From contig KL647289.1 of the NCBI GenBank assembly GCA_000727475.1, forward strand, positions 8,668,154 through 8,732,153: 64,000 nt of DNA, in the 5' to 3' direction. The notes under the pieces are model-generated. The model had not been told where the DNA came from, did no database searches, and worked only from the letters and a program-made list of their open reading frames with translations. This DNA is from Sarcocystis neurona (lineage: Eukaryota > Apicomplexa > Conoidasida > Eucoccidiorida > Sarcocystidae). The translations under genes were made by a program, and so were the position numbers. This document shows positions 10,998 through 22,600 of the stretch, one piece after another; within the stretch, counting starts at the first letter, position 1, and the number at the start of each line of letters is the position of its first letter.

Positions 10998-13900
10998 ATG
11001 GCGACGGCAGGCGGCAAGATGGATAAAACCGGCAGGCTCTTCCCATTTTGCTACTTACTTCGTTTGTTGCAAAGGCGGTACTTCTTCACTATTGTTGCTG
11101 TGGCTTTGGCTACATGGACAGACGTTTGTCCCTGGAAGTCACGCTATGGTCGGTGTTACGCTGAAAGGATAGTAGATCAGGCAGATGGAATGTCAGGACT
11201 TGGCCGCAGTCACAGGCCTGACGCTCCGCCTGTGAGTCATACTTTGGAAGAAAACGAACATGCTTCCACACGCTTGCCTTACACTCCTAGTGCGTTTTTC
11301 TACGGGCTCCCTGATTTTCCTGCCCTATTACCTACCCTCTTTGGTAGTGCTGCCGTTGATGGTGGTGGGGGTGCCTACCCACACACGGACGAGCCACCTA
11401 CTTCCAGTCAATCTTCGTTTGAACATTCTCCCCTCAGTTCTCGACGCCTACTTCAAGCAGTCTACGATTTCTTTATACCCCAGCGCAGGGAGCTGGAGAG
11501 TTCCGTAGTACCTGAAAAGGGCTTATCCCTTAAAGCCAACGACACTGACTCCACACCGTCAACAGCGACGGACCACCTATTGGCTCCCGCGAGCTGCTCG
11601 GTAGCGCATTCCTGTGGTTTTTATGGCCGCATGCTACAGGCCGTATCGGAGCTTATTCCCCGACGTCTATTCAACGATGATGGAGAAGACGAGGCTGAAG
11701 AAGTCGGCTTCTTGAGTCGTCGCCGCCCTAAGAAGGGACGTCCGGCAGTGAATGAGACACCTGACGCAACCGAAAACGAAGCAGAGACATACTACCTGGT
11801 TCAGGGAGAAAAAAACGCAAGTATGACGAGTCAGGGGGAAGCGCAAGTACAGCAGACAACAATGGCTACACCTGCAGCGGGCGGAGTGCCTGACTTATTT
11901 TCTGACGTCGTAGACTACTCACTTGGAGGCGCAAGAAACTTCGGAAAGAAACGACCACGACGTACGTCTCTGTTGTCTCCCTCTCCCCTCCCGAGGTATG
12001 GAGATGTATTCTTCCACGTCAGCAATATTGGTGAACTTCTCAAGTCCAGCAACAGCAAGAGCGAGGATCAGCAGCAACAGCAGCAGTCAGTAACCTCCGC
12101 GTCTGCCTATGAAAACGAGGTAAAACAGCAGGAGAAGCAAATGACAGTACCTGATGCAAAACAAGAGGAGCAGCAACCGAAAGCACCTGATGCAAAGCCG
12201 AGTAGTGCTGGACGATCTCTGGAAAAGTCTGAAATACATGGTAATTTACCACAAACGATTCACGCAGGGTCGAGACCTGTGGATCAAACAACCCGTGCAC
12301 CAAACCCCGTCAGCGAGCGGCAGTTCAAGCATTCATCCGAAAAAGAAACAAGCGCTGTAGCCGCAGCTGATTTGCAGGTGACGAAGGCGCACCTGACCTC
12401 GCCGAAGCTAGAGTTTGAAAACAACTGGAATCGCTTGCACGACAAGATTAAAGAAGGAGACAGCAGCAGCGGAGACAGCAGAAGCGGCAGCAAGGGGGAT
12501 CCGAACAGCAGCAGCAATAGCGGCAGCAGCAACATCGATACCTACAGCAGTAGCAACAAAAGCGGGAATAACAGTAGCAGCCTACCACCACCTAGTATAG
12601 GAACAAGGGGCAAGACGCTCATGCCTCTGGGAGGAAGAAAGCGTGAAAAAGAGACAGAACGACTCGAGCCTCAGGAAGAGGTTACACCGCGGGATAACAT
12701 ATCATATATGGATCCGCCTGTTTCTCCCGCACCGTTCGGAAGGAACGTTGATTTCGATAGCAACAGCTTGCCTGTCTCCGGCAGCGGTTACAAAAGGAGA
12801 AACGACAACAGCAGCCGAGTCACCGGCAACTACAACGCAGGCGTACCACCTCGAAGCACGGCGAACAACACCAACACGACAGCGAAAAATACCAGAAACA
12901 ACAGCAACACATCTGCTCGAGGTAGCAGCAGCGACACGAGTATCCGGCGTACCACCGGCAACACGCCTACTGGAAACACCAGCAGCAACACGCCTGCTCG
13001 ACATACGAGTAGCAATCCCCCAACGCAAACCACCACAAACAATGAGGACGATCCCGACAAGCACATCGCTATTAGCAGCAAAAGGGGCGACAGCAGCACT
13101 AGCAGCGCGGGGGGAGCGAAAGGACTGCAGCTTCCCTTTTGGACTTTATTCTCTACACCGTGGAATCTGGAGCAGATCTTCAAAAGAAGCATAGGCATCG
13201 CGCCTGCGGTGAACTCATCTACTGCCTTAGCACAGAAAAAGGCGCATCCGAGCAGTCCTGGTCGCAACAGCAGCAGCCGCAGGCGCAAGAAACGTGAACC
13301 GGCTGTGACACTCAATACATTGCGAGAGGGTGGAGGATTGGGCAGCAGCTTTGCCCATGCTGTAGATGCTACTGGCGCAATTATCGAAGTTTTGACTGCC
13401 AGCAGAGATCTGCAGGAGGCAATAGAAGCTGTGGACCTCAGTTCCTTCGGGTTGCCTGCGGCGAAGCCGGCTGATGACCGCAGGAGCAGGGACAGCTGGG
13501 ACAAGCTGCACTCAGCCGTCAAAGCTGTCGAGGAGATTGCGAATTGGTCCGCAGCAGTGGATCACGCAATAGACACCGGCAAACACCTGAGAGAATCTGT
13601 GTCTAGCAACATTCAGTCTCTCAACCCCAGCTTGACTTTTCCATCGTCTTCTTTCGCACGTAGGGCTTTTGCTTCCGAAGATGCTTCAGTCAGTGCAGAA
13701 CACGATGACAATGAGTCGAACACGGAAAAACATAGCCCCATTGGGGACTGGAAGGCTGCTGCTGTGGCTGCTCTTACAGCCGCAGCGCACAAGGCAGAAC
13801 GTTTGCAGACATTGGTGCGAGCGGCCCTTAACGAGTCCGAGAATTTCAACACCGGCAGCAGTAGCAGCAGTACAGGCTCGCAGCTGCAGCATGCTTTGAA

Positions 13901-15164
13901 TGTCAACAATATTTCAATCGTTATAGCAGCCCTGAATGCGGCTGAACGCGCCCGTTCCTTGCTGCAGCAGCAGCAGCGCGGTGACGGAGAGCAGGAGGCT
14001 AAGGTGCAGGATGAAGACAAGCAGGTGCAGCAGCAAGGACGGGGAATAGGAAGTTTGTTGTCACATGCTGCAACTATGGCAGACCAGGTGGGAGCCTTGC
14101 TTCAGGTGAATGCCCATCAGGAGGAATCTTCAAATGGTGAGTACGTGATGCCACTCCTGCGTGAACTCTACCGCATTGCTCGGCGCTTGTTTGAAATGTT
14201 GGATATCAGTATTTCCGTCGCTGATGAATCTATGGATGCAATGCAGCTCGGTAAGCTGCTGCGTGTGTACGAGGGATTGGTCGAAGAAGGAAAGCTGACA
14301 GCTGTCGGTTTCCGCTCCCCTCGAGTGCCGAAAAGGCTTGGTCAGCCGAGAGTGAGCTGCGCAAATAAGGGCATGACGTGCTGCGTGCCGGCAGCGGCAG
14401 CAGGGCCTGACTGGAAGCAGAAACAGCAACATTTATTTCTGCAGAATTCCCCTCGGCAAGAATGCAGGGCAGTGTTTGTCTCTCGTAGCAACATGCTCTG
14501 TGCCTCAACGCCTTACCACAACAGCACGTGCAACATTACACATACAGAAACCGCGGCACTCGACAAATACTCTGCGTTGTTGCCAGTGCCCGCCTTTAGT
14601 GCTGCTGCGCTCTGCGAGTGCGAGGTCTCCAGAAAAAGAAATAGTGAAGGCCTTCAGACGCTTGAGGGCAATGCTGAGTGGACAGCAGGAGAGATTCAAG
14701 CAGACCTTATAGATAAAGTCAGAAAAGGATGGCAATACGTAAAGCGGCTTTCTAGCACAGGCAACAGTCTGGCGCACCTTCTCGATAACACATTGGGAAG
14801 CCCAGGTCCCGGTGCGAAATACGCTGCTGCACCCAGGCAAGGGCAATCACGACGGCAGCGCCAGCAGCAACAACAATGGGAGGAGCAGCAAGAAGAGCGG
14901 CAACAGGAGGAGCTTGCCGAAAAGCCTTTCAACGGATTAGCGGACGCTATGACTAAAATACTGATGAACCAGCAGTTGCTAAAATTGTTCAATTCTGAAA
15001 ACCCCAGGTCTGCCGTCATTCCTCCTATATCAGTGAGCATGCATCTGCCTAAAAGACCGAGGTTGGTACTGCCGGGTTTACACTTGTCTAGCTTGCTACC
15101 ACCGTCGGATAGCACGGAGGAAGAAAGAAGTGTACACAAGAATTCGGATCGCACAACTAGGTAG
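10998..15164 (+). CDS. large secreted or membrane-anchored Ser/Asn/Gln-rich protein, unknown function
   Basis: This is a single uninterrupted frame of 1388 codons. The chosen ATG has a strong context (AAAATGGCG); the frame is open upstream to a GTG at 10752 and contains one earlier ATG at 10824. Residues about 13-42 are hydrophobic (LFPFCYLLRLL, YFFTIVAVALATW), which fits a signal peptide or anchor. Two related stretches follow, SRRLLQAVYDFFIPQRR (near residue 149) and GRMLQAVSELIPRRL (near 210). Residues about 480-695 are Ser/Asn/Thr-rich with many N-x-S/T sites. Residues about 770-1100 are helical and Ala-rich. Residues about 1120-1215 hold a cluster of cysteines (SCANKG, CCVP, CNITH, CECEV). 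A GTGAGT near 14141 looks like a donor, but the sequence after it still reads as protein, so I kept one exon. No domain is recognised; a secretory-pathway protein of a parasite is inferred. Confidence 0.7.
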   Translation: MATAGGKMDKTGRLFPFCYLLRLLQRRYFFTIVAVALATWTDVCPWKSRYGRCYAERIVDQADGMSGLGRSHRPDAPPVSHTLEENEHASTRLPYTPSAFFYGLPDFPALLPTLFGSAAVDGGGGAYPHTDEPPTSSQSSFEHSPLSSRRLLQAVYDFFIPQRRELESSVVPEKGLSLKANDTDSTPSTATDHLLAPASCSVAHSCGFYGRMLQAVSELIPRRLFNDDGEDEAEEVGFLSRRRPKKGRPAVNETPDATENEAETYYLVQGEKNASMTSQGEAQVQQTTMATPAAGGVPDLFSDVVDYSLGGARNFGKKRPRRTSLLSPSPLPRYGDVFFHVSNIGELLKSSNSKSEDQQQQQQSVTSASAYENEVKQQEKQMTVPDAKQEEQQPKAPDAKPSSAGRSLEKSEIHGNLPQTIHAGSRPVDQTTRAPNPVSERQFKHSSEKETSAVAAADLQVTKAHLTSPKLEFENNWNRLHDKIKEGDSSSGDSRSGSKGDPNSSSNSGSSNIDTYSSSNKSGNNSSSLPPPSIGTRGKTLMPLGGRKREKETERLEPQEEVTPRDNISYMDPPVSPAPFGRNVDFDSNSLPVSGSGYKRRNDNSSRVTGNYNAGVPPRSTANNTNTTAKNTRNNSNTSARGSSSDTSIRRTTGNTPTGNTSSNTPARHTSSNPPTQTTTNNEDDPDKHIAISSKRGDSSTSSAGGAKGLQLPFWTLFSTPWNLEQIFKRSIGIAPAVNSSTALAQKKAHPSSPGRNSSSRRRKKREPAVTLNTLREGGGLGSSFAHAVDATGAIIEVLTASRDLQEAIEAVDLSSFGLPAAKPADDRRSRDSWDKLHSAVKAVEEIANWSAAVDHAIDTGKHLRESVSSNIQSLNPSLTFPSSSFARRAFASEDASVSAEHDDNESNTEKHSPIGDWKAAAVAALTAAAHKAERLQTLVRAALNESENFNTGSSSSSTGSQLQHALNVNNISIVIAALNAAERARSLLQQQQRGDGEQEAKVQDEDKQVQQQGRGIGSLLSHAATMADQVGALLQVNAHQEESSNGEYVMPLLRELYRIARRLFEMLDISISVADESMDAMQLGKLLRVYEGLVEEGKLTAVGFRSPRVPKRLGQPRVSCANKGMTCCVPAAAAGPDWKQKQQHLFLQNSPRQECRAVFVSRSNMLCASTPYHNSTCNITHTETAALDKYSALLPVPAFSAAALCECEVSRKRNSEGLQTLEGNAEWTAGEIQADLIDKVRKGWQYVKRLSSTGNSLAHLLDNTLGSPGPGAKYAAAPRQGQSRRQRQQQQQWEEQQEERQQEELAEKPFNGLADAMTKILMNQQLLKLFNSENPRSAVIPPISVSMHLPKRPRLVLPGLHLSSLLPPSDSTEEERSVHKNSDRTTR

Positions 15165-16871
15165 TAAGTGCACGAAACACGCAGGTGTAGACGCGAGGAG
15201 AAACGTAGGAGCCCGGAGATACCAGGACACGGGCCTGCGTCCAGAACACACACTGAAGCGTTTCTACGTGCACATAGGCGAATACACACAAATTGTATAT
15301 ATGCACATATGTGTACACACCTATGCGTTTAACTCCCGGAGCCAGCATACCCCACAACAAGACATTAATCGGCTTCGAACTGGATACATAGGGCCCGCGG
15401 TTACCCTTTGAGGGATGTTCAATAAAGGCTACACGAAGCAGGTGCGGGAGAAACCCGCTTCCGTCCTCCGAAAGTCAGTGTAACCAGAAAAAGGAGACTC
15501 TAATCGAAAAGAGCAATTGGTTGTAAAAAAGTCGCATGTACCTAAAAATTTTTTGAATTCCAATTTTCAGGTCTGCACACGTCAGCACACTCGCAGGTGG
15601 ATCTCGTCATATATGTAATTGCACGTTCTGCTACTATGTGCATAAATATGGTAGACTGTACCTGTTCGATGCCTGCGGTGGGGCATCTGCAGGCATTGGA
15701 GGACGAAATAGTCCAGCAGCCGGAACTGCAGCTTCTTTCATCTTGTTGCTGCTAAGCAAACCGCAACAGGAGTAGAGGAGGGTACTCTGGGATGGGTGCA
15801 GGGCGACCCGCAGCGATAATTGCATCCGTATGTGGGTACAAACACTTCACTAGACAGTTTCATATACGCAGTCGAGTGTTCCCCCCACGTGCATCCACAC
15901 AATCGTGTACCTTTTAAGGGACCACGTTGTTCCTGTACAGAGACAACTGAAACGTGTGCTGCAGGCAGATGCATACGCATGTACGTATGTTGATATATAC
16001 GCATGCATGAACGCGCTCCATACACGAGATTATGGTGTTTCGGTCGCTAACAGGGAACGATACTCTTCCTGTTCACGCGTGTGTACAGACCCCCCTGCGA
16101 TCTGTCACACGTGGGCATGTATACGGTATACGTATTCATGCATAAATTTTCTCGGTTTTAGGAACGGGGCCTCCGCGTGTGACTAACCGATCCCTTCGGA
16201 AAGATACAGACGGCAGCGCAGATGCAGCCACGCGTGTAAACATGTCTCACTCATGTAAGAAAGCAAGTGGGATGATTTAGTGCAGTACTGCGTTGATCTC
16301 TCCAGGACCAAACTTCTCGAACAGTGCGCGAGCAACGCTTGAGACGAGAGGCACGCTACACTCGTCTTTCAGGCACTTGGATGCTGTACACATGTGCTTT
16401 CATATACACGCTTGAACGCGTATACTAGACGTACTCCTGTGTCGCAATGCTATTCCTGCCCTCTCACTGTCGCCACAACCGCAGTAATACGCCAGTGCCT
16501 CTAAAACTATTTTCAGATTCTCTGTATTCATTTTCTGAATACATAGACACACACATAGGTTATATCGAGGTAGCTGCGTATGTGCACGCAGTGCGTTGTT
16601 CATAGCCGCCGTGGACTTCGCTTGTTCATGAATGTCCTCGTAGAAATGTGCATGCATATATCGATGTAACTTTTCATTCGGAACAAGTAAGCAGAATCGC
16701 ACAGGGCGTATAGAATGCGACGCGAGGAATGGAACACATGTACTGTCGCGCTTCGACCGCGAGGTAGATGTGATGAGCGCATCTGCTTCCCTTTGCTGAT
16801 CCGTTCTTCATCAGTGCACCATTTCGACGACTAACCGCACCACCAGCGGCAGCTACGACCGCGTAGCCAAC
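15165..16871. other. intergenic region
   Basis: No supported gene. An AATAAA at 15421-15426, about 257 bases after the stop of the preceding gene, may serve as its polyadenylation signal, although such signals are poorly defined in apicomplexans. The remainder has short CA/TA repeats and frames that are short or begin with GTG. The last part is a likely 5' flank for the candidate at 16872. Confidence 0.4.
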
Positions 16872-17660
16872 ATGGCGAGGAACAAGGGCTGCGTCCTGAG
16901 CAGCAGCACCGTCAGTATGCAAGGTCAGGCGCACGCTGCCGTTGTACCAGCAGCAGCGCCATCCGGCGCAGAGGCAACAGCGACCGAGTACCCACACAGC
17001 AGGCCCTTCGGCAGGTAGTGCGCTACTCCACAAGCAAAGTTAAGGCAGGCGTTTTCAGCCGCCTCGGCGAGGCTTCTGTCATCCAGAAAATCCTGTTCTT
17101 GCAATAGATGCTGCTTCTGCAGTGGAGTGTCTCGCTTTCGTGTTGTGGCGCCCTGGGTCCTGCAAGCCTTGGGCTGTCGCTGTGACCACAGCAGCTGCTG
17201 TTCGTGTGTCTACTGCTCCTGTTACGGTCGCAGCACTCGTTGTCTAAAAGTAGTTTTCGCTGCGCTGCTGTGACACTGTCGTCGTTGGTGATCGTGTGTG
17301 CGGATGCTTTGCTGCTGCGCTGACGGCAGCAGCTGCACCTCCTTCGCAGGATCGTTTTTTAACTCCGGACGTTGTCACAGTACCGGAGTATTACACTGCA
17401 TACGCGCCGGAGCCGCAGCAGTTACTAACAATGCCGACAACAACGCAGTTGTTTCACACTATAGCCACTGCCCCAGGACTCCTCATGCCTGTGCGGCAGC
17501 AGCAGAAAGCAAATCACTCCTTTTTTCCACAAGTTTTTGCACGCCCAGCAACGCTGCCGCGCGGCTCTGCGCATTCCGCACTCGCACCTCCTGGCAGCAG
17601 AAGCCACCTAATAGACGCTGTTACGCGTACGTTCTCCTCAGTACATCAGTGTCCATACAC
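16872..17660 (+). CDS. candidate multi-exon gene, unknown product
   Basis: An ATG in good context (CCAACATGGCG) opens a 47-codon frame rich in Ala and Ser that ends at a donor-like site, GGCAG|GTAGTG, at 17015. Without splicing it stops at once (TAG at 17016-17018). A second protein-like block starts after a pyrimidine-rich acceptor (CTCCTTCGCAG) at 17350 and runs about 100 codons, with motifs such as DRFLTPDVVTVPEYYTAYAP, before dissolving into microsatellite near 17660. The first exon ends in phase 2 while the 17350 block reads in phase 0, so at least one more exon is needed; a candidate acceptor lies near 17127. The product is not recognised and the exon joins are inference. Confidence 0.3.
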
Positions 17661-19647
17661 ATATCTATATATACATACACCTATACATATACACATATAC
17701 ATACACGCGCACGGATTTGTTCTCCCGTTTGCCAAAACTCTTACTCTTCTACTGAGTTACAAACAGAAAGATTACTAACATCCTGCCACTTCACCGCTGC
17801 GCTTCTGCCCGCGCTGCGAAGGCTTCTTCGCCGCGCAGCCCTCTCCCAAACACTAATGAAGCATACTTCAAAATATATACACACATATGCTTGTATTTAT
17901 ACACACATACGTGAACGTACGTGACACGCACACATTAGGCAGAGCACTGATATCCATATATATATATATATATATGCACGCACGGCTGTGTATACATCTA
18001 CTTCTGCGTACAGATGCCTAGACAGAACATATATACACATGTACGTCTCTATACACTTCTCTTTCTGCGTACAAATGCTTACAGGCAGAAGAACACACGC
18101 ACCACCGATACACACGCGTCTTCCCTGAATTTTCTGTGACGTACGTAGGAGCAAAGTTGCGTCTACAACAGCAGTCACTAGAGGCATGCACATAACACTT
18201 ACAAAATAATGTAAACACACGCAGACACATATAAGACACAGATAGAACGGGAGACTGATACGCAGGCAACGAAGTATCACGGAGAGCAGCAGTCTATCCT
18301 CCCCGCATCCCTATTATCTACACGTCTCTTTACCTTCCACGTGGCGCAAATGGTTACGGCGGAACAGCAGCAGTACCGGTGAAGCAGGAGCGACAGAGCA
18401 GCAAGACGAGCAGCAGTAGCTTTACAGCGCCAGCGTCACAGCGACGGCAGCAGCCGTGAAGTAGCGACAGCAACAGAGAGCAACGTCACCAGTGCAGGCG
18501 AAGAAAAAGGAAAGGCCGTGGAGCAAGGAGTCGCCGACTAACAGCCGACGAACTGCGGCAGCAACAAGGAAGCACGAGCGGGGACAGACGCAGGCGAGAC
18601 GGCTGAAGCAGCAGAAATTCACCGACCCTGCCACAGCACCGTGCGACAGCAGGAGAAGTGAGGAAGCAGCGGAGACGGAACACCACCATCTCTACTGCGA
18701 CGCAGTGCACGTCAGCGGAAGCAAGTAGAATAAAAAACAGCGGCAGACCGGTGAAGTGACAGCAAAAGAAGAGGCGACAACGAAAGGCACACGCCACAGT
18801 GAAAAAGGGAGACGCGACAGTGAAAGGCAGACGCGACGGTGAACGGGAGACGCGGCAGCAGAAGCAAACCAACAGCAGCAGCCGAGACAGACAAGAACAC
18901 AGGAGAAGAAGAAGGCCCCAGCAGTCGCACGAGCTGCCACTTCTCAGGAAAGACAGCGGCAGAAGACCAGTGACTGCAAACGTGAACGTGAATAACAAGA
19001 AAGCAGCAGCAGGACGGCAGCAGAAAGAAAAATCGGCGCGCGACGGCAGAAGCGGAGCAGAACAGCAGACGCTGGTGACAGGACAACTGACGAAGCGCGG
19101 CAGCAACGCAGAGCAGCAGCTCTGCGCGGCTTTCCTGTCACCGCTGCAGCCACATGTCCCCTCTTCTCGAGTTGAGGAGAGCAGCACCAGCAGCAGCGCT
19201 GCTATTCCTCTGCTGCCCGAGCTTTTGCCCTCTTCTTGCTGCTGCAGTAGCAGCGATCTCTTCCCTGTTGCAGTACCGGCGCTCCTCCTGCAAGAGAAAC
19301 AGCAGCAGCAGTGGTGCTTCTGCAGCGGCCATAGCAACAGCAGCGTCGTCGTGTTGCGGCAGCCGAGGTTTTTCCTCGGCAGAGAAACAACAGCAGCAGT
19401 GCTCCCGCGGCAGGCAGACGAAGAACAGAAGCAGCCTTTCCCAGTTTCAGCAACACTGCTCCTCCTGCAACAGCCACGGCAGCAGCAGCAGCGGTACTTG
19501 TTTTGCAGCAGCCCCAACAGCACCAGCAGCCCCTCCTGTACCAGCAGCAGGACAGCGACACCTTCGTCAACTAGGAGGACTCGTAGTAGTAGGAGTAGTA
19601 GGCGTGTAGGAAGAAAATACGACTCTTGTTTCTGCTGCCGCAAGCAG
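17661..19647. other. intergenic region between convergent genes
   Basis: TA/CA microsatellites (17655-17710, 17950-17980) are followed from about 18360 by CAG/CTG-rich DNA. Long frames are open on both strands at 18486-19883, but the plus frame from 18799 starts with GTG and its only ATG lies antisense to the last importin exon. The minus frame is Leu/Cys-rich and also overlaps that exon. I treat both as repeat translations. The right-hand part should contain the 3' untranslated region of the importin gene. Confidence 0.45.
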
Positions 19648-22600
19648 CTACTCGCCGAAATTGAACCCGCCCTGCGGGGCTGCTGCTCCAAATACTTGCT
19701 GCTGCAACGGGGCATCCGCTTCGAATGCGTTGCTGCTCGGCCCGAGACCTGCTGCAGGGTCCACGTCGATATCATTCCCCTCATCAACTTCTTCATGTGG
19801 AAAATATGTGCATATGATTCTCCATGCCTGAAAGGAAAAGAAAAGTATCCGCAACGAAACGTCACGTTATAGTGAGACCGCACGACACACCAGTACGTGC
19901 ACCTCTCTCTATATACATACGCGTGGTCCGCTGCGTATGACGTATCCTCTTCACGCCTCTAGCGCACGCGCATCCGCTACACTCCCGCCGTCATTTCTTT
20001 ATATATATATGTATATAAGCGTATATGCATACATACATACATAAACATGTATACACATATATATATACATGTGTCGCTGCATTGGACGTTTCCTCTTCAC
20101 GTCTCTAACGCACCGGCTTCCGCAGTACTGTCGTTGTCACTTCCATACACTTGGCCCGCATACATATATATATATATACATGTACATACACACATATATA
20201 TATATATATGTATACATGTATGACGTATGTACGTAGTTGTCATGTGCGGCTATTAGAGAGGTTACTACCAATATTCCTGCTGTACTAGACAAAGTGGGAC
20301 TACACATATATATATATATATATGTATACTCCGACTTTATGACGTGTGGCTCTTAGAAAGGGGCCTCGCAGTCTTCCTGTTGTACAAGGAAGGGTCGTCG
20401 GCGTATACGATCCTCTACACGAATATATGTACGTGGTGATGTGCGGCTACAAGAGAGGCGCGCGGTCGTCGCAGGATTCCTGCTGTGTTCATCAGCCGTC
20501 GGGCGGACGAGAACATTCAGAAGGAGGAAGAAATGGCGAGGCGCGTTTCGAAGAGAGACGATGACGCGAAGAGTTTCTACACGAATAAGACGACGAGCAG
20601 AAGAAAAGGAGGACGCGGAGAAAGTCGCGCTGCTGCTGAGGCAGAACGCGCGCGGCCGCGGAACCCCACCTTGTCGTAGATCTCTTGGTTGGCAGCGTCC
20701 TGGAGCTTCTCGAGCACCGTCAAGCCATTAACTTCTTCGATTAATCTGCAGTAGGGATTCTCGCGGAGCTGCAGATTCTCCATCTTGACCTTCCCGACGC
20801 GAAGAACGTTCTCCAGCGCCTCGAGGGCCACCGAGACGATCTTCACATCTGCCGTTTTCAGCAGTTCACACAGCGGCCCGATGCAGCCGCAGAGGACCAG
20901 GGACTCCACCTGCTGGTCGTTGCCCCCCGAAGCCGCATTGCTCACTGCCCAGGCAGCTTCCCGTCGCACGTCGAAGTCGCCCCACTTCAGCAGCTCGATG
21001 AGACGTGGCAGCAGCCCTTCGTCCAGCACGCGCTGAATCTGGTCCCTGTTGCCTGCAGCAGCAAATCCCCCCCCACACGCATGCAGCGACACTTTCCGTC
21101 AGAAAAAGGACACGCAGCCGGCGCCGACGCCGCAACACCACGCCGCAACAACACGCCGCAACATCACCGCGCAACACCACGCCGCACAACACGTCGCAGC
21201 CGCCACCACCTGCAATAACGACGTGGACGAGCAGCACACACGAGAGGAACCGCACGAGGCCGAGGAGGAGGAGGAGAACGAGGGGGGGGAGAAAAACGTG
21301 CGGGAGGAGACGGAGAGTCTTTCGAGCACCACCGGGAAGGAGACGGAGGAGACCGGAGCGACGAAGGCGGAAGAAGAGCAGCAGAAGAGGAGAAAAAAAC
21401 TGCAGAGAAAAAAAACGTGCGGGGCGGTCGGGGGAAACCGGGGAAGGCGAAGACCTATCGAGAGGGGGGGGAAGAGACGAGACACGGAAAAGGCGGCGGC
21501 GAGCGGGCAGCAAATGGAGACAGAAGAGGAGCGGACTGCAAAGTAGACACGAATACTGCATCCCAAAGTAGACACGAGACGGAGGGACAGAGGGGACCAC
21601 ACGGAGACACGGAGAACTGACTGTCGATGAAAACAGACGGAAAAGGCTACAATTTGTCTCGTGGAAGAAGTGAACTTCCACTCGTGCTGCCTTTCATCCT
21701 ACGTGCAGCTGTCTCGGGGAATGCTGCATGCGCAGCCCCTCTTGCTGCCGCGTCCTTGAAGATGCGCAGGACGGAGAGAACATACATACACCCACACATA
21801 CGCATGCGCCAGTGCCACCTATACACATATACACGTCTACGACGCACTAGGAAACTCCTACCTGTGAGAAGGGAGCTATCTGCCCAACTACGTGAATCTG
21901 CCTGCATTATCTATCTACACCTATATATGTCTCTACATCTGCATGTGTCTGTACGCGGATCTCTATCTACCTATAAACGACTTGTAGAAGGGCTTCTCTC
22001 TCTACCTACCCATCTACAGTTATTATCTACATACATACCATACATATACGCACACTTTTATCTGTCTGTATCTACCTGTATCTATCTGTATACATCCATA
22101 TATATATATCTGCATCTATGTATCTACCTATATCTCTTCCTTTCTACATACGACTTGTAAAACGGCTTCTCTTTCTCTCTCGTGTGTATATTTATATGAA
22201 GACTTTTGACGCACACGTGCCCCTCCTTCTTCTGACTAACGCTGTCCCTCTATCATATGTACATAAACGTATGCGTATTACGTAGACGCGTACGTAGGGA
22301 GGCAGCGTCGCTACGCGAAACGTCGTCGCAACTCCTGAAACGAGCTTTTTCTCCTGTGTCCTTGTGTTGTACTCTTCCTATACGCCCTAGTCTACGTACA
22401 TCCGACCACGTTGCTGCTGTGCTACTGCTGTTGCCGCCCCTTCTCTTCATGCTGCTGCCGCCTGTTCCCTCTCTTCCTCTCGCGGCTGCTGCTCACTGGG
22501 TTGCCGCTACCCTCCGGGTGCTGCGCTGTTGCTGCTGCTCGACTGCTGCCGCTGTGCGTCTCTGCTGCTCTTGTCTCCCTCTGTTGTTCCTGCGGTGAAA

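Noticed and set aside
18486..19883. 465-codon minus frame and 357-codon plus frame beside the importin 3' end
   Set aside because: The minus frame is Leu/Cys-rich from CAG repeats and overlaps the last importin exon in another frame. The plus frame starts with GTG and also runs antisense to that exon.
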